This document shows positions 1-7,932 of a DNA stretch of 64,000 nt, piece after piece. The translations under genes and the position numbers were made by a program. Source of the stretch: DAOUMF01 sp034408935 (GTDB lineage: Bacteria > Chloroflexota > Dehalococcoidia > SM23-28-2 > RBG-16-64-32); the NCBI GenBank assembly GCA_034408935.1, contig DAOUMV010000018.1, positions 1-64,000 of the forward strand. The letters run 5' to 3'. A model generated the notes under the pieces. That model saw only the letters and a program-made list of their open reading frames with translations. It was not told the DNA's origin and ran no database searches. The first letter of the stretch is position 1. The number at the start of each line of letters is the position of its first letter.

Positions 1-2
1 AG

Positions 3-125
3 CAGCGGTGCGACGAGATGCAGGGCTATCTGTTCAGCAAGCCCGTGCCCGCTGGGGAGCTTGAAGAGCTACTGGCGCACGGTAGGCGTCGCTCACGTTC
101 GAAGACGCCCGTAGACTCGGCCTGA
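3..125 (+). CDS. EAL-domain cyclic-di-GMP phosphodiesterase, C-terminal end only
   Basis: The window opens inside a gene whose last 40 residues are visible. The stretch CDEMQGYLFSKPVPAGELE matches the conserved end of the EAL fold, where family members carry C-D-x-x-Q-G-[YF] followed by S-[KR]-P. EAL proteins hydrolyse cyclic-di-GMP in the cytoplasm. The catalytic glutamate and metal ligands lie outside the window, so activity and any attached sensor or GGDEF domains cannot be judged. The frame ends at TGA 123-125 after a short basic tail. Confidence 0.8.
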   Translation, partial: QRCDEMQGYLFSKPVPAGELEELLAHGRRRSRSKTPVDSA

Positions 126-216
126 GCAAGGCAAGGGCGCCGAGCGGGGGACGAGAATGACGCCGCCCGCTCACGGACGCCTGCCACGCCGCAAGAAGCC
201 CGCTGGGCAATCCTTG

Positions 217-239
217 ATACGGGAAATCACGTATTGACG
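217..239 (+). repeat. 23-bp intergenic motif, copy 1 (operator/promoter candidate)
   Basis: Identical over 23 bp to 35309-35331. The core is an inverted repeat, ATACG and CGTAT separated by 8 bp, directly followed by TTGACG, which could be a -35 box (234-239) with a weak -10 AATAGT at 257-262 after 17 nt. This copy lies 92 bp after the EAL gene; the other lies 17 bp after a PAS/LuxR regulator gene. Both are followed within about 60 bp by a strong hairpin. Confidence 0.5.
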
Positions 240-285
240 GCGCGCCGTGCGACAGCAATAGTGGAGATGCTCTCTCCCTTTGGGC

Positions 286-330
286 CTGGTGCGAGGGCTC
301 CGCGCACTCAGCTCTCGCACCAGTTTCTGT
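286..330 (+). terminator. Terminator-like hairpin after the 23-bp motif
   Basis: CTGGTGCGAG (286-295) pairs perfectly with CTCGCACCAG (314-323) around an 18-nt loop and is followed by TTTCTGT. It could terminate a very short transcript started at the TTGACG box at 234, or read-through from the EAL gene. Confidence 0.4.
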
Positions 331-490
331 CTGACGGTCATCCGCAACGACGTGGCCTTGGAGACGGCGTTCCCCGCTGGGGGCATGCCGTTAGAGGGCG
401 TCGGAGCACGGAAACCGGAGGCGCCCGCTCGCATCAGGACTAGGTGCTCGCCCTGAGAGGGGGACGATTTCCAAGAGACTCTATGGAACG

Positions 491-516
491 TTGCCCCCGC
501 GTCTCGGCGGGGGCAA
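491..516. repeat. Perfect hairpin, 10-bp stem
   Basis: TTGCCCCCGC (491-500) and GCGGGGGCAA (507-516) are exact reverse complements around a 6-nt loop. No T tract follows on either strand, so a rho-independent terminator is not supported. Confidence 0.5.
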
Positions 517-871
517 GGGGGCTGACGGCGAAGTGCGCGTCCTGGAAGCGAGCCTGATCCAGCGGCTACTTGGAGAACGCAGTGGTGAGCAGAGGAAGAG
601 GGGATGCGGGCCACACCCCCTCCCTTTGGGCAGAACAGCCACCATTGGCTGTAGTGGATGGGCAGAGCCGCACCCCCTGTACCTGAATTATGTCCCAGAC
701 TGGCGCATTTGGAAAGGGGGTCATGCCCAAAGTGGAAAGAACCATGTTGTCCAGCAAAGGAAAAGCGCTCCTGGTCTTTCTCGTCGGGGGTGCGGCGATG
801 AGACTTGGAGCGCCGTCATCAATATATACGCCGGTACGCTGCGGGCGGTTTCCCTGTTGGGAGCGGAACGC

Positions 872-1075
872 CTATACAGCCGCCAGCAGCGCCTTCAGGA
901 GGGTGTCCTGCATTCGTCGAAGGGCTGGCGCGTCGTCAGCGCTTCGCTGTAAGACCTCCGTGAAGAGCTGGTCAGTAGTCCAATCACCGAGGCCACCTGC
1001 TTCGTCTGCGAGGAAGAAGCCCTTCAGAGATTCGTCCGCCGTCTGATCGTGCTTCGCTGCGCTCTGCTGGGTCAC
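872..1075 (-). CDS. Small conserved-looking protein, 67 aa
   Basis: A minus-strand frame beginning with GTG at 1075, six bases after a strong ribosome binding site (AAGGAGG), encodes a 67-residue acidic, helix-rich protein with no membrane segment or signal peptide. The product reads as plausible protein (ESLKGFFLADEAGGLGDW in the middle, then an amphipathic helix ending ALLAAV), unlike other frames nearby. I do not recognise the family. Upstream extension of the frame to 1123 is possible, but the ribosome binding site decides for the GTG. It sits alone in a repeat-rich stretch. Confidence 0.5.
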   Translation of the reverse strand: MTQQSAAKHDQTADESLKGFFLADEAGGLGDWTTDQLFTEVLQRSADDAPALRRMQDTLLKALLAAV

Positions 1076-1177
1076 GCCTGCCTCCTTCTGCTGGTCGGTC
1101 TCACAGGCCAGGAACGGTCTCACTGGTGACAGGTACGTGAGAGCCTGGAGGAAGGATGTCTTTCAAGCCCTTGCGGT

Positions 1178-1220
1178 GCCGCGATTGTGCACCTGGGCTG
1201 GGCGGGTGTCAACGGCGATG
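1178..1220 (+). repeat. Dispersed repeat, copy 1 of 3
   Basis: The core CCTGGGCTGGGCGGGTGTCA recurs at 1569 and 2332. Copy 1 and copy 3 (2318-2355) agree over 38 bp with one mismatch, including the leading GCCGCGATTGTGC. Spacing is irregular, which excludes a CRISPR array. Confidence 0.75.
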
Positions 1221-1563
1221 TGTTGCGACGCCGCGGTACGCCAAGAGCCCACGAGACGCTCTCGACCCCCGTCAGGGGAAGCGATGACATGCAAAGGAGA
1301 AAGAACTGGGTAATGGTCAGAATGAAGCGGAGGAGGGGCACCAGCCCTCCCACGGTTGTTATTGTCCCAGGGAAAGGGGCAACGACGAGGGGCGATGCGA
1401 CCTCCTCCAGAGGCAACAACAACTCGGGTCACGTCGTGTTACAAGGGGGTGACCGATGAGGAGGATGATGGCGGAGGAGGCGCTACCTCAGCCCGGCGGG
1501 TCGTCCAGGGGGTTTCCACCAGTCTCGTATCCGATGGCCACAGCCACCACGCTGCAGGAATAG

Positions 1564-1596
1564 TGCGCCTGGGCTGGGCGGGTGTCAACGGCGATG
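1564..1596 (+). repeat. Dispersed repeat, copy 2 of 3
   Basis: Shares TGCGCCTGGGCTGGGCGGGT and the following TCAACGGCGATG with copy 1, but lacks the GCCGCGAT leader. Confidence 0.75.
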
Positions 1597-1705
1597 GGCT
1601 AGCGGCTTTTGCCCGCACTTGTGAAGCCGGTTACCGTAGAGCGTTGTCGTCATGGAAGTCCCTCCTCCGGTGTCGGTATCCTGAGGCGCCTATGACCCCA
1701 AAGGT

Positions 1706-2284
1706 TCACGGACTGACGATGTCTATGGCCCCCAACTCGTGCCTTGAATAGTCTCCCGCTTCCACGGTGTCCGCGCTTGCCCAGTCTCCCTCCGGTGCCC
1801 AGTCTGCCTTGCCCGCTGTGTAAGTACCCGTGACGTCTGTGCCAGGCAGGTAGAAGAAGAACCTGATGGCGTTCACGTCCCCCTCAGCGGTCTCGTCGTC
1901 GATGATCTCCTGGGCGATGCGCCTGAGTGTCTCCTCGGTGAGAGGCCTGCCGACCCCCACCCTGTAGAGTATGCGGACGACCGCCCCGGTGCTGACGTCC
2001 TCGCGATCGGCGACCGTATAGGTTACCGGTGCCACAACTGTTGCTGTTGTCTCGGCCGCCGCCTCGGCGTCGCCGTCGGCTTCGCCATCCGTCTCTTCAC
2101 CATTCCCAGGCGTAGGTTCAGGGGTTGCTGCGGGTGAGGGTTCGGGCGTTGCCTCAGGCGCGACTTCGGTGGGTGGCGGCGATCCATTCTCTACTTCCTC
2201 ATCGCCGTCGCAGGCAGCCCCCGCGATGCCCATCACTGCTAGAAGAAGGCCGACCATGATCGGTACAACGACGCGACGCCTCAT
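1706..2284 (-). CDS. Secreted lipoprotein of unknown function
   Basis: This 192-residue protein starts at ATG 2284, which has a GAGGG ribosome binding site; an upstream in-frame start at 2308 is less likely. The N-terminus is a classic lipoprotein signal: MRRR, a hydrophobic core, then the lipobox GIAGAAC, predicting a lipid-anchored cysteine near residue 25. A Pro/Thr/Glu/Ala-rich linker of about 60 residues follows. The C-terminal 100 residues form a compact domain ending in WAPEGDWASADTVEAGDYSR, a pattern I associate loosely with small extracytoplasmic domains but cannot name. It is probably exposed at the outer face of the cytoplasmic membrane. A dispersed repeat lies just upstream. Confidence 0.75.
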   Translation of the reverse strand: MRRRVVVPIMVGLLLAVMGIAGAACDGDEEVENGSPPPTEVAPEATPEPSPAATPEPTPGNGEETDGEADGDAEAAAETTATVVAPVTYTVADREDVSTGAVVRILYRVGVGRPLTEETLRRIAQEIIDDETAEGDVNAIRFFFYLPGTDVTGTYTAGKADWAPEGDWASADTVEAGDYSRHELGAIDIVSP

Positions 2285-2317
2285 TTCGCCACCCTCTCTC
2301 GCTAACAAGCCTACCTC

Positions 2318-2355
2318 GCCGCGATTGTGCGCCTGGGCTGGGCGGGTGTCAACGG
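2318..2355 (+). repeat. Dispersed repeat, copy 3 of 3
   Basis: Matches copy 1 (1178-1215) over 38 bp with a single A/G difference. It lies upstream of the lipoprotein gene, in the position of its 5' region. Confidence 0.75.
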
Positions 2356-2516
2356 GTGGGGCCTAGCTCGGGAAAACGACCCAGTGCGCCACAAAGGTGG
2401 GATTGGCGGACGCCTTGTCGAACTGGATGCGAAGGTGGCCAGGACCACGGCGGACCGGCCCGGGTGCGGGACCGTCGCGTGTGTGAGCCGTATCTGATGG
2501 GTGTGCCCGAACTGGC

Positions 2517-2549
2517 GGCGGCTCAGAGCCGATGACGCTCTGAGCCGCC
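2517..2549. terminator. Perfect hairpin at the 3' end of the tRNA cluster
   Basis: GGCGGCTCAGAGC (2517-2529) and GCTCTGAGCCGCC (2537-2549) are exact complements around a 7-nt loop, starting five bases beyond the 3' end of tRNA-Asn on the minus strand. There is no U tract downstream, so it may be a factor-dependent terminator or a processing/stability hairpin for the tRNA transcript. Confidence 0.5.
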
Positions 2550-2553
2550 AAAA

Positions 2554-2630
2554 TGGCTCCCCGGGCAGGATTCGAACCTACAACCTAGCGGTTAACAGCC
2601 GCCCGCTCTACCGTTGAGCTACCGGGGAGC
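2554..2630 (-). tRNA. tRNA-Asn (GTT)
   Basis: Minus-strand cloverleaf with acceptor GCTCCCC/GGGGAGC, D arm, anticodon loop CTGTTAA giving GTT, T loop TTCGAAT, and an encoded CCA (2554-2556). Last gene of a minus-strand tRNA cluster Leu-Gln-Asn. Confidence 0.95.
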
Positions 2631-2642
2631 GCGTCTTTGCCC

Positions 2643-2716
2643 TGGCTGCGGAGCCAGGATTCGAACCTGGACCATGGGATCCAAAGTCCCGTGTGCTACC
2701 TTTACACCACTCCGCA
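2643..2716 (-). tRNA. tRNA-Gln (TTG)
   Basis: Minus-strand cloverleaf with acceptor TGCGGAG/CTCCGCA, anticodon loop CTTTGGA giving TTG, T arm CCAGG/CCTGG around TTCGAAT, and an encoded CCA. Lies 12 bp upstream of tRNA-Asn. Confidence 0.95.
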
Positions 2717-2742
2717 CTGGCGTTGCTTATTCGATTGTTGCC

Positions 2743-2831
2743 TGGTGCCGAAGGCCGGACTCGAACCGGCACGAGGGTTGCCCCTCAGCAGATTTTGAGT
2801 CTGCCGCGTCTACCAATTCCGCCACTTCGGC
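2743..2831 (-). tRNA. tRNA-Leu (CAA)
   Basis: Class II tRNA with a long variable arm; acceptor GCCGAAG/CTTCGGC, anticodon loop CTCAAAA giving CAA, and an encoded CCA. First intact member of the cluster in transcription order. Confidence 0.93.
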
Positions 2832-2852
2832 TCAGCCCGCAGGCGCACATAC

Positions 2853-2896
2853 GGAGCGGAAAACGGGATTCGAGCCCGCCACCCCCTCCTGGGCAA
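2853..2896 (-). pseudogene. tRNA-Gly(GCC) 3'-half remnant
   Basis: Forty of 44 positions match the 3' half of the intact tRNA-Gly at 12457-12531, from the anticodon loop through the T arm to the acceptor end, in the same orientation. The 5' half is not recognisable except perhaps an AGAGC of the D arm. It lies 21 bp upstream of tRNA-Leu, so it is either a decayed first member of this tRNA cluster or the far attachment-site copy of an element once inserted at the intact tRNA-Gly. Confidence 0.6.
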
Positions 2897-3332
2897 TCAC
2901 ACCCCGCTCTGCAAGTTGCCTGCCGATCTTGCTGGGCCGGCCTGTCCATGACACCCGCTCACACTCAGAGTCGTCAGCCCGCCTGGTCAGGAGGTCGGCT
3001 CTGGTCCAGTCCCGATTCATGATACCAACGAGGGGCCCATCTGCAAAGTGCAGGCAGAGATCGCCCTCCCTCCGTACTGCTCTTGCCGTGCTGGAAAACC
3101 TCCCGTAGCGACAACCAGCGGCAAAGTCGCAGGGCTTGCCGTCCACGCAGGACAGGGGAGAGGCTCATGGTCATCAGCGTCTGCCTCTAGTGCCAGACGT
3201 GCAACGGATGACGAGCACAACTCGTCATTCATTAAGCGGAGGATTGTTGAGCGGACTGGGTCGCTAGAGACGTCTATGGGCGCGGCGACCGGTGCGAACG
3301 CCAACGGCTGGTTCTCCTGCGGTCGAGAAATC
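2897..3332. other. Intergenic region upstream of the glutamate synthase operon
   Basis: No gene is seen. The sequence ACCAGCGGCAA at 3114-3124, framed by GCGAC and GTCGC, repeats one arm of the 28-bp palindrome at 3374-3401. Confidence 0.4.
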
Positions 3333-3361
3333 TTGACAGTATCTCGAATATCACCTACTCT
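3333..3361 (+). promoter_or_regulatory. Probable sigma-70 promoter of the glutamate synthase operon
   Basis: TTGACA at 3333-3338, a 17-nt spacer and a weak -10 TACTCT at 3356-3361. The predicted transcript would begin just before the 28-bp palindrome and the first gene at 3422. Confidence 0.5.
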
Positions 3362-3373
3362 CAGTTTGGAAGG

Positions 3374-3401
3374 GACCAGCGGCAACCGGTTGCCGCTGGT
3401 C
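3374..3401. promoter_or_regulatory. Perfect 28-bp palindrome in the operon leader
   Basis: GACCAGCGGCAACC (3374-3387) is followed immediately by its exact reverse complement (3388-3401). It lies between the -10 box and the first ribosome binding site, suiting a dimeric repressor site; with no loop it would form a poor RNA hairpin. One arm recurs at 3114-3124, 260 bp upstream. Confidence 0.55.
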
Positions 3402-3421
3402 GTTGACCCTAGAGGGGTCGG

Positions 3422-3871
3422 ATGAAGCGAGTCTACCCGAAGGAAGAAGTCTGTATCGGCTGCCGCCTGTGCGAGGTGCACTGCGCGGTGCAGCACTCCC
3501 TGTCCCGAGACATCCTCAAGGCGTTCATCAGGGAGAGCCCGCGTCCCCTCCCGCGCATCCGTGTGCGGGAGAACGGGCGCATGTTCGTAGCCGTGCAGTG
3601 TCGCCACTGCCTGGAGGCTCCCTGTGTTTCCGCCTGCCTGACCGGCGCCATGCAGCAGGACCCTGTCAGCGGCAACGTCGCCGTCGACCCTGAGCGCTGC
3701 ATCGGCTGCTGGACCTGCATCCTCGCCTGCCCCTATGGCGCGATCAGCCGCGACCTCGAGCGTGGAATCGCAGCCAAGTGCGACCTTTGCCCCGAACTAG
3801 AGGTTCCCGCCTGCGTCGTCAACTGCCCCAACGAGGCGCTGGTCTTCACGGAGGATGGAGTCAGTGCCTAG
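3422..3871 (+). CDS. 4Fe-4S ferredoxin subunit of the glutamate synthase operon
   Basis: A 149-residue electron-transfer protein of the HycB/DmsB-like ferredoxin type. Cysteine clusters appear in order: CIGCRLCEVHC (about residues 12-22), CRHCLEAPCVSAC (about 60-72), CIGCWTCILACP (about 98-109) and CDLCPELEVPACVVNCP (about 121-137), enough for several [4Fe-4S] clusters. It has no Tat signal or membrane segment, so it should be cytoplasmic. It opens the operon and probably passes electrons between the FAD oxidoreductase encoded next and the FMN/Fe-S synthase subunit. The start ATG follows GAGGGGTC. Confidence 0.9.
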   Translation: MKRVYPKEEVCIGCRLCEVHCAVQHSLSRDILKAFIRESPRPLPRIRVRENGRMFVAVQCRHCLEAPCVSACLTGAMQQDPVSGNVAVDPERCIGCWTCILACPYGAISRDLERGIAAKCDLCPELEVPACVVNCPNEALVFTEDGVSA

Positions 3872-3917
3872 GACAGGTCGCGGCAGGGAGAGGAAGGCAG
3901 CGAAGCGAGAGGCCGAG

Positions 3918-5225
3918 GTGCTTAAAATCAAGTACCTCATCGTCGGCAACTCCGTGGGGGCGGTGGGCGCCGTGGAGGCCATCCGCCGGATCGACAGCAG
4001 CGGCTCTCTGGCAATGCTCTCCGACGAGCCCCACTTCGCCTACTCTCGTCCGATGATCGCCGAGTACCTGGCTGGCGAGTGCTCTCTGGATCACATGCGC
4101 TACCGCCCGCCGGACTTCTATGAGGCGAATCGCGTCCAGGCTGTCCTGGGGCACAAGGCCGTCGGCATCGACTTCCAGGCCAAGCTCGTTGAGCTGGACG
4201 ACGGACGGAAGATCGCCTGGCGCAAGCTTCTTCTCGCTACCGGCGGCACGCCGATCGTGCCCAAGATGGACGGCGTCGACAGGGAGAACGTCTTCACCTT
4301 CACCACCATCGCCGACGCCGAAGAGATGAAGCGTGCCCTTCCCGCTGGCGCCACCGTCGTCGTCATCGGCGGTGGGCTTATCGGCATGAGCGTGACTCAA
4401 GCCCTCGTCAAGTGCGGCGTCAATGTCATCGTGGTGGAGCTCATGGATCGCATGCTAAGCACCATGCTGGACATCGAGGGTAGCCGCCTGGCCGAGGAGC
4501 AGTTGCGCGCCGCCGGCGTCAAGCTTGCAACCGGACAGACAGTCAGCCGGATCACCGGCGGGGACGGGGACGAGACTAGGGTCGGCGGAGTCGTCCTTCA
4601 GGACGGGCGGAGCATCTCCTGCGACGCGGTGGTCGTGGCCATCGGCGTCGTCCCTCGCACGGAGCTCGTGAAGGACTCCTCGGTGGCTGTTAACCGCGGC
4701 ATCGTCGTCAACCGGCGGATGCAGACCAGCGTCCGCGATGTGTACGCCTGCGGCGATGTGGCGGAGGCGTTCGACTTTGTCCAGAAGGCGGACCGGGTGA
4801 TCCCGGTCTGGCCCAACGCCTACGTCGGCGGGCGGGTTGCCGGTCGCAACATGGCCGGCGTGCGGGCGAAATACCCCGGCGGCACCGCCATGAACTCGCT
4901 CAACTGCTTCGGCCTCTCCATCGCCTCTGCCGGTGTCGTGGATCCTGGGGATGCGGACGGGTACGAGATTCTCAGCACCCCCGCCACTGCTACGAGCTAC
5001 CGCAAGATCGTCCTCAAAAAGGGCCGTATCATCGGTATGATCTTCCTGGGCGATATCGAAAGGTCGGGCGTCGTCTTCGGCCTCATGAAAGATAGCGTCA
5101 AGGTCAGCGGCTTCAAGGAGGCCCTCCTGCGTCGAGACTTTGGGCTCAACGTCCTCCCGGATGAGCTGCGGCGGCAGATGCTGGGCGTCGGGTCCGTTCG
5201 TGAAGACGCCGTGGTGGCGGGGTGA
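3918..5225 (+). CDS. FAD/NAD(P)-dependent oxidoreductase (glutamate synthase electron donor)
   Basis: A pyridine nucleotide-disulfide oxidoreductase of about 435 residues. It has an N-terminal FAD-binding Rossmann strand (YLIVGNSVGAVGA), a central NAD(P)-binding motif (VVVIGGGLIGMSV, about residue 150), a late FAD motif (VYACGDVAEA) and a C-terminal interface domain. The redox-active CxxxxC pair of disulfide reductases is absent, as in NirB- or rubredoxin-reductase-like members. In this operon it probably oxidises NAD(P)H and feeds the ferredoxin and synthase. I prefer the GTG at 3918, with GAGAGG five bases upstream; an ATG at 3855 that overlaps the preceding gene is the alternative. Confidence 0.85.
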   Translation: MLKIKYLIVGNSVGAVGAVEAIRRIDSSGSLAMLSDEPHFAYSRPMIAEYLAGECSLDHMRYRPPDFYEANRVQAVLGHKAVGIDFQAKLVELDDGRKIAWRKLLLATGGTPIVPKMDGVDRENVFTFTTIADAEEMKRALPAGATVVVIGGGLIGMSVTQALVKCGVNVIVVELMDRMLSTMLDIEGSRLAEEQLRAAGVKLATGQTVSRITGGDGDETRVGGVVLQDGRSISCDAVVVAIGVVPRTELVKDSSVAVNRGIVVNRRMQTSVRDVYACGDVAEAFDFVQKADRVIPVWPNAYVGGRVAGRNMAGVRAKYPGGTAMNSLNCFGLSIASAGVVDPGDADGYEILSTPATATSYRKIVLKKGRIIGMIFLGDIERSGVVFGLMKDSVKVSGFKEALLRRDFGLNVLPDELRRQMLGVGSVREDAVVAG

Positions 5226-5263
5226 GGAGTTCCATCGAGATGGATCGTTATTAGGTAATAACC

Positions 5264-6406
5264 ATGAGCTGCAAGAGCAAGTACGACAACCCATACGGTG
5301 ACGACAAGGTCATCTCCGCCTGCTCCATATTCGGGATGATGGATACTTCCGGCCGCAGGTTCTCCGGCGTCGACGTGACCCGGGCCATCGCCAACATGCA
5401 CGACCGCGGCAACGGCCTGGGCGGTGGCTTCGCCGTCTACGGCCTCTACCCCGACTACGCCGACTACTATGCCCTCCACATCATGTTCGTGAGCGAGCAC
5501 GCCAAGCGGCAGGTCGAATCCCTGCTTGAGGACCACTTCAAGCTCTCTCTCGCCGAGCCGATTCCAACTCGCCCGACGCCCGCTATCCACGATGCACCTC
5601 TGGTCTGGCGTTACTTCGCCGAGGTGCCGCCCCGCAATGCCAACGGGGTCTCCGAGGATGACTACGTGCTGGAACAGGTGATGCGGATCAACACCCAGAT
5701 CGATGAGGCATTCGTCTTCTCCAGCGGCAAGAACATGGGTGTCTTCAAGGGCGTCGGTTTTCCGGAGGATATCTCCCACTACTTCCGCCTCGAGGAGTAC
5801 GAAGCCTATCTCTGGACCGCTCACGGTCGCTTTCCCACCAATAGCCCCGGCTGGTGGGGTGGCGCGCATCCCTTCAACATTATCGACTGGACAGTCGTCC
5901 ACAACGGCGAGATATCCTCTTACGGCATCAACCGCCGTTACTTGGAGATGTTCGGCTACCACTGCACGATGCAGACCGATACGGAGGTCGTGGCCTACGC
6001 TGTCGATCTGCTGATGCGGCGGCATCACCTGCCCATCGAGGTGGTGGCCAAGGTCTTCGCGCCGCCGCTCTGGGACCAGATCGAGCGTGAGGACGGAAGC
6101 CGGGCCGCTCTGTACCGGACGCTGCGCCAAGTCTACGGCAGCCTTTTGCTCAATGGCCCCTACACCGTCATCATCGCCCACAACGGCGAAATGATCGGCC
6201 TGACCGACCGCATCCGCCTGCGGCCCCTTACCGCCGCCACCAAGGGCAACACGCTCTTCCTGTCATCGGAGGAGTCCGCCATCCGCCTCGTCTGTCCCCA
6301 ACTGGACCGGGCCTGGATCCCGATGGGAGGCGAGCCGATAGTGGGCAGTCTGGATAGGCCCCTCGTCGCCAGGGAGCCGTTGGAGGCGCAGGAGGCTGCG
6401 ACATGA
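5264..6406 (+). CDS. Glutamate synthase glutaminase domain protein (class II amidotransferase)
   Basis: A 380-residue class II glutamine amidotransferase, the stand-alone glutaminase piece of an archaeal-type glutamate synthase. Such enzymes use an N-terminal cysteine exposed by processing; here Cys20 in ISACSIFGMMD is the likely nucleophile after a 19-residue propeptide. Further family features are the HDRGNG segment near residue 46, GRFPTNSPGWWGGAHPF and a TDTEV stretch. The protein should release ammonia from glutamine for the FMN subunit encoded 22 bp downstream. N-methylglutamate synthase uses the same fold, but no methylamine genes are near, so glutamate synthase is favoured. Confidence 0.9.
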   Translation: MSCKSKYDNPYGDDKVISACSIFGMMDTSGRRFSGVDVTRAIANMHDRGNGLGGGFAVYGLYPDYADYYALHIMFVSEHAKRQVESLLEDHFKLSLAEPIPTRPTPAIHDAPLVWRYFAEVPPRNANGVSEDDYVLEQVMRINTQIDEAFVFSSGKNMGVFKGVGFPEDISHYFRLEEYEAYLWTAHGRFPTNSPGWWGGAHPFNIIDWTVVHNGEISSYGINRRYLEMFGYHCTMQTDTEVVAYAVDLLMRRHHLPIEVVAKVFAPPLWDQIEREDGSRAALYRTLRQVYGSLLLNGPYTVIIAHNGEMIGLTDRIRLRPLTAATKGNTLFLSSEESAIRLVCPQLDRAWIPMGGEPIVGSLDRPLVAREPLEAQEAAT

Positions 6407-6428
6407 TGCAGGCGGAGGTGGTGGTGTA

Positions 6429-7931
6429 ATGAAGACCTATCTGTCGCCCCAGTTCGTCATCGAGCGAGAGACGGCCCGCTGCATCGGCTGTCAGGTATGC
6501 GTGCGCCAGTGCAGCTTCGGTGCCCAGGTCGTCGACGGCGACGACGAGGTACGGGGCCTGGATGAGAACTGCGTCGGCTGCCACCGCTGCGCCGTTTTCT
6601 GCCCCACCGGTGCCCTGACCATTCGCACCAACCCTTCCTCCTACCGACCCAACGTCAACTGGACCCCAGAGGCCATCGACGACGTCAAGAAGCAGGCCGA
6701 GACGGGGGGTATCCTCCTCACCGGTATGGGCAACGACAAGTCCTACCGCATCTATTGGGACCACCTGGTGCTGAACGCCAGCCAGGTGACCAACCCCTCC
6801 ATCGACCCGCTGCGGGAGCCGATGGAGCTGCGTACCTACCTGGGACGGAAGCCGGACGCGGTGGAGGTCGACCCATCCACCCTCTCGCTGAAGACGCCAC
6901 TGGCCCCCCAGGTGGCCATTGACGTCCCGGTGGTCTTCTCAGCTATGTCTTACGGTGCCGTCAGTCTAAACGTGCACGAATCACTGGCCCGCGCCGCCGC
7001 CGAGGCGGGCACCCTCTTCAACACCGGCGAGGGAGGCCTCCACCGCAAGCTCTACCCCTACGGGGACAACACCATCGTCCAGGTGGCCTCCGGCCGCTTC
7101 GGGGTGCACGCCGACTACCTGGACGTTGCCCGCGTCGTCGAGATCAAGATCGGTCAGGGCGCCAAGCCGGGCATCGGCGGCCACCTCCCAGGCGAGAAGG
7201 TGAGCGTCGACGTGGCGCAGACGCGTATGATTCCCGCCGGCACGGATGCCTTGTCGCCGGCCCCTCAGCACGACATCTACTCCATCGAGGACCTGGCTCA
7301 GCTTGTCTACGCCTTGAAGGAAGCGACCAACTACACGAAGCCAGTCTGCGTCAAGATCGCCGCCGTTCACAACTCGGCGGCAATCGCCAGCGGCATGGTG
7401 CGCGCTGGCGCCGACATCATCGCCTTGGATGGACTACGGGGAGCCACCGGCGCTGCGCCCAAGATCATCCGGGACAACGTCGGCATCCCCATAGAACTGG
7501 CTATCGCCTCCGTGGATGACCGGCTGCGACAGGAGGGTATCCGCAGCCAGGCCTCCATCCTCGCTGCCGGCGGCTTTCGCAACGCCGGCGACGTGCTGAA
7601 GGCCATCGCCCTCGGTGCCGATGCTGTCTACATCGGCGCGGCCGCCCTCGTCGCCCTCGGCTGCACTGTCTGTCAGCAGTGCCACACTGGCCGCTGCGCC
7701 TGGGGCATCTGCACTACTGACCCCATCCTGAGCAAGAGGGTCAACCCGGACATCGGCACCCGTCGCCTAGTGAACCTCCTGCGCGGCTGGAGCCTGGAGA
7801 TCAAGGACATGCTGGGCGGCATGGGCATCAACGCTCTAGAGAGCCTCCGGGGCAACCGTCTCCACCTCAGAGGTGTAGGACTCACCCAGGGTGAACTCGA
7901 CGTCCTGGGCGTGCGCGGAGCGGGGAGCTAG
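6429..7931 (+). CDS. Glutamate synthase FMN/Fe-S subunit (archaeal type)
   Basis: A 500-residue subunit that carries the central and FMN domain of glutamate synthase, converting 2-oxoglutarate and ammonia to glutamate. The N-terminus has two [4Fe-4S] motifs, CIGCQVCVRQC (about residues 19-29) and CVGCHRCAVFCP (about 51-62), typical of the archaeal-type enzyme and absent from the large proteobacterial GltB. The barrel shows MSYGAVS, GEGG, KPGIGGHLPG and DGLRGATGAAP. Late cysteines in CTVCQQCHTGRC fit the cluster-binding region of the family. It lies between the glutaminase and GXGXG genes in one operon. Confidence 0.92.
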   Translation: MKTYLSPQFVIERETARCIGCQVCVRQCSFGAQVVDGDDEVRGLDENCVGCHRCAVFCPTGALTIRTNPSSYRPNVNWTPEAIDDVKKQAETGGILLTGMGNDKSYRIYWDHLVLNASQVTNPSIDPLREPMELRTYLGRKPDAVEVDPSTLSLKTPLAPQVAIDVPVVFSAMSYGAVSLNVHESLARAAAEAGTLFNTGEGGLHRKLYPYGDNTIVQVASGRFGVHADYLDVARVVEIKIGQGAKPGIGGHLPGEKVSVDVAQTRMIPAGTDALSPAPQHDIYSIEDLAQLVYALKEATNYTKPVCVKIAAVHNSAAIASGMVRAGADIIALDGLRGATGAAPKIIRDNVGIPIELAIASVDDRLRQEGIRSQASILAAGGFRNAGDVLKAIALGADAVYIGAAALVALGCTVCQQCHTGRCAWGICTTDPILSKRVNPDIGTRRLVNLLRGWSLEIKDMLGGMGINALESLRGNRLHLRGVGLTQGELDVLGVRGAGS

Positions 7932-7932
7932 C

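Larger units (their letters stand above)
126..871. other. Gene-poor stretch with motif and hairpins
   Basis: No credible gene is seen in these 750 bases on either strand; open frames here lack ribosome binding sites and protein-like composition. The stretch holds a 23-bp motif shared with position 35309, a terminator-like hairpin (286-330) and a perfect 10-bp-stem hairpin (491-516). Confidence 0.5.
1076..1705. other. Gene-poor stretch carrying two repeat copies
   Basis: No gene is supported here. The stretch contains two of three copies of a roughly 35-bp repeat (1178-1220 and 1564-1596). Confidence 0.45.

Noticed and set aside
491..516. Rho-independent terminator
   Set aside because: Strong stem but no T tract on either strand.
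1178..2355. CRISPR-like direct repeats
   Set aside because: Three copies with unequal spacing of about 390 and 750 bp and no spacers or cas genes.
2363..2551. Minus-strand frame ending FDKASANPTFVAHWVVFPS
   Set aside because: The last 25 residues look protein-like, but the first half comes from the hairpin 2517-2549 and there is no ribosome binding site or recognised family.
2832..3146. Minus-strand open frame ending GVAGSNPVFRS
   Set aside because: This peptide is the translation of a tRNA T arm; it comes from the tRNA-Gly remnant and is not a protein. The same applies to the long minus-strand frame over 12356-13225.
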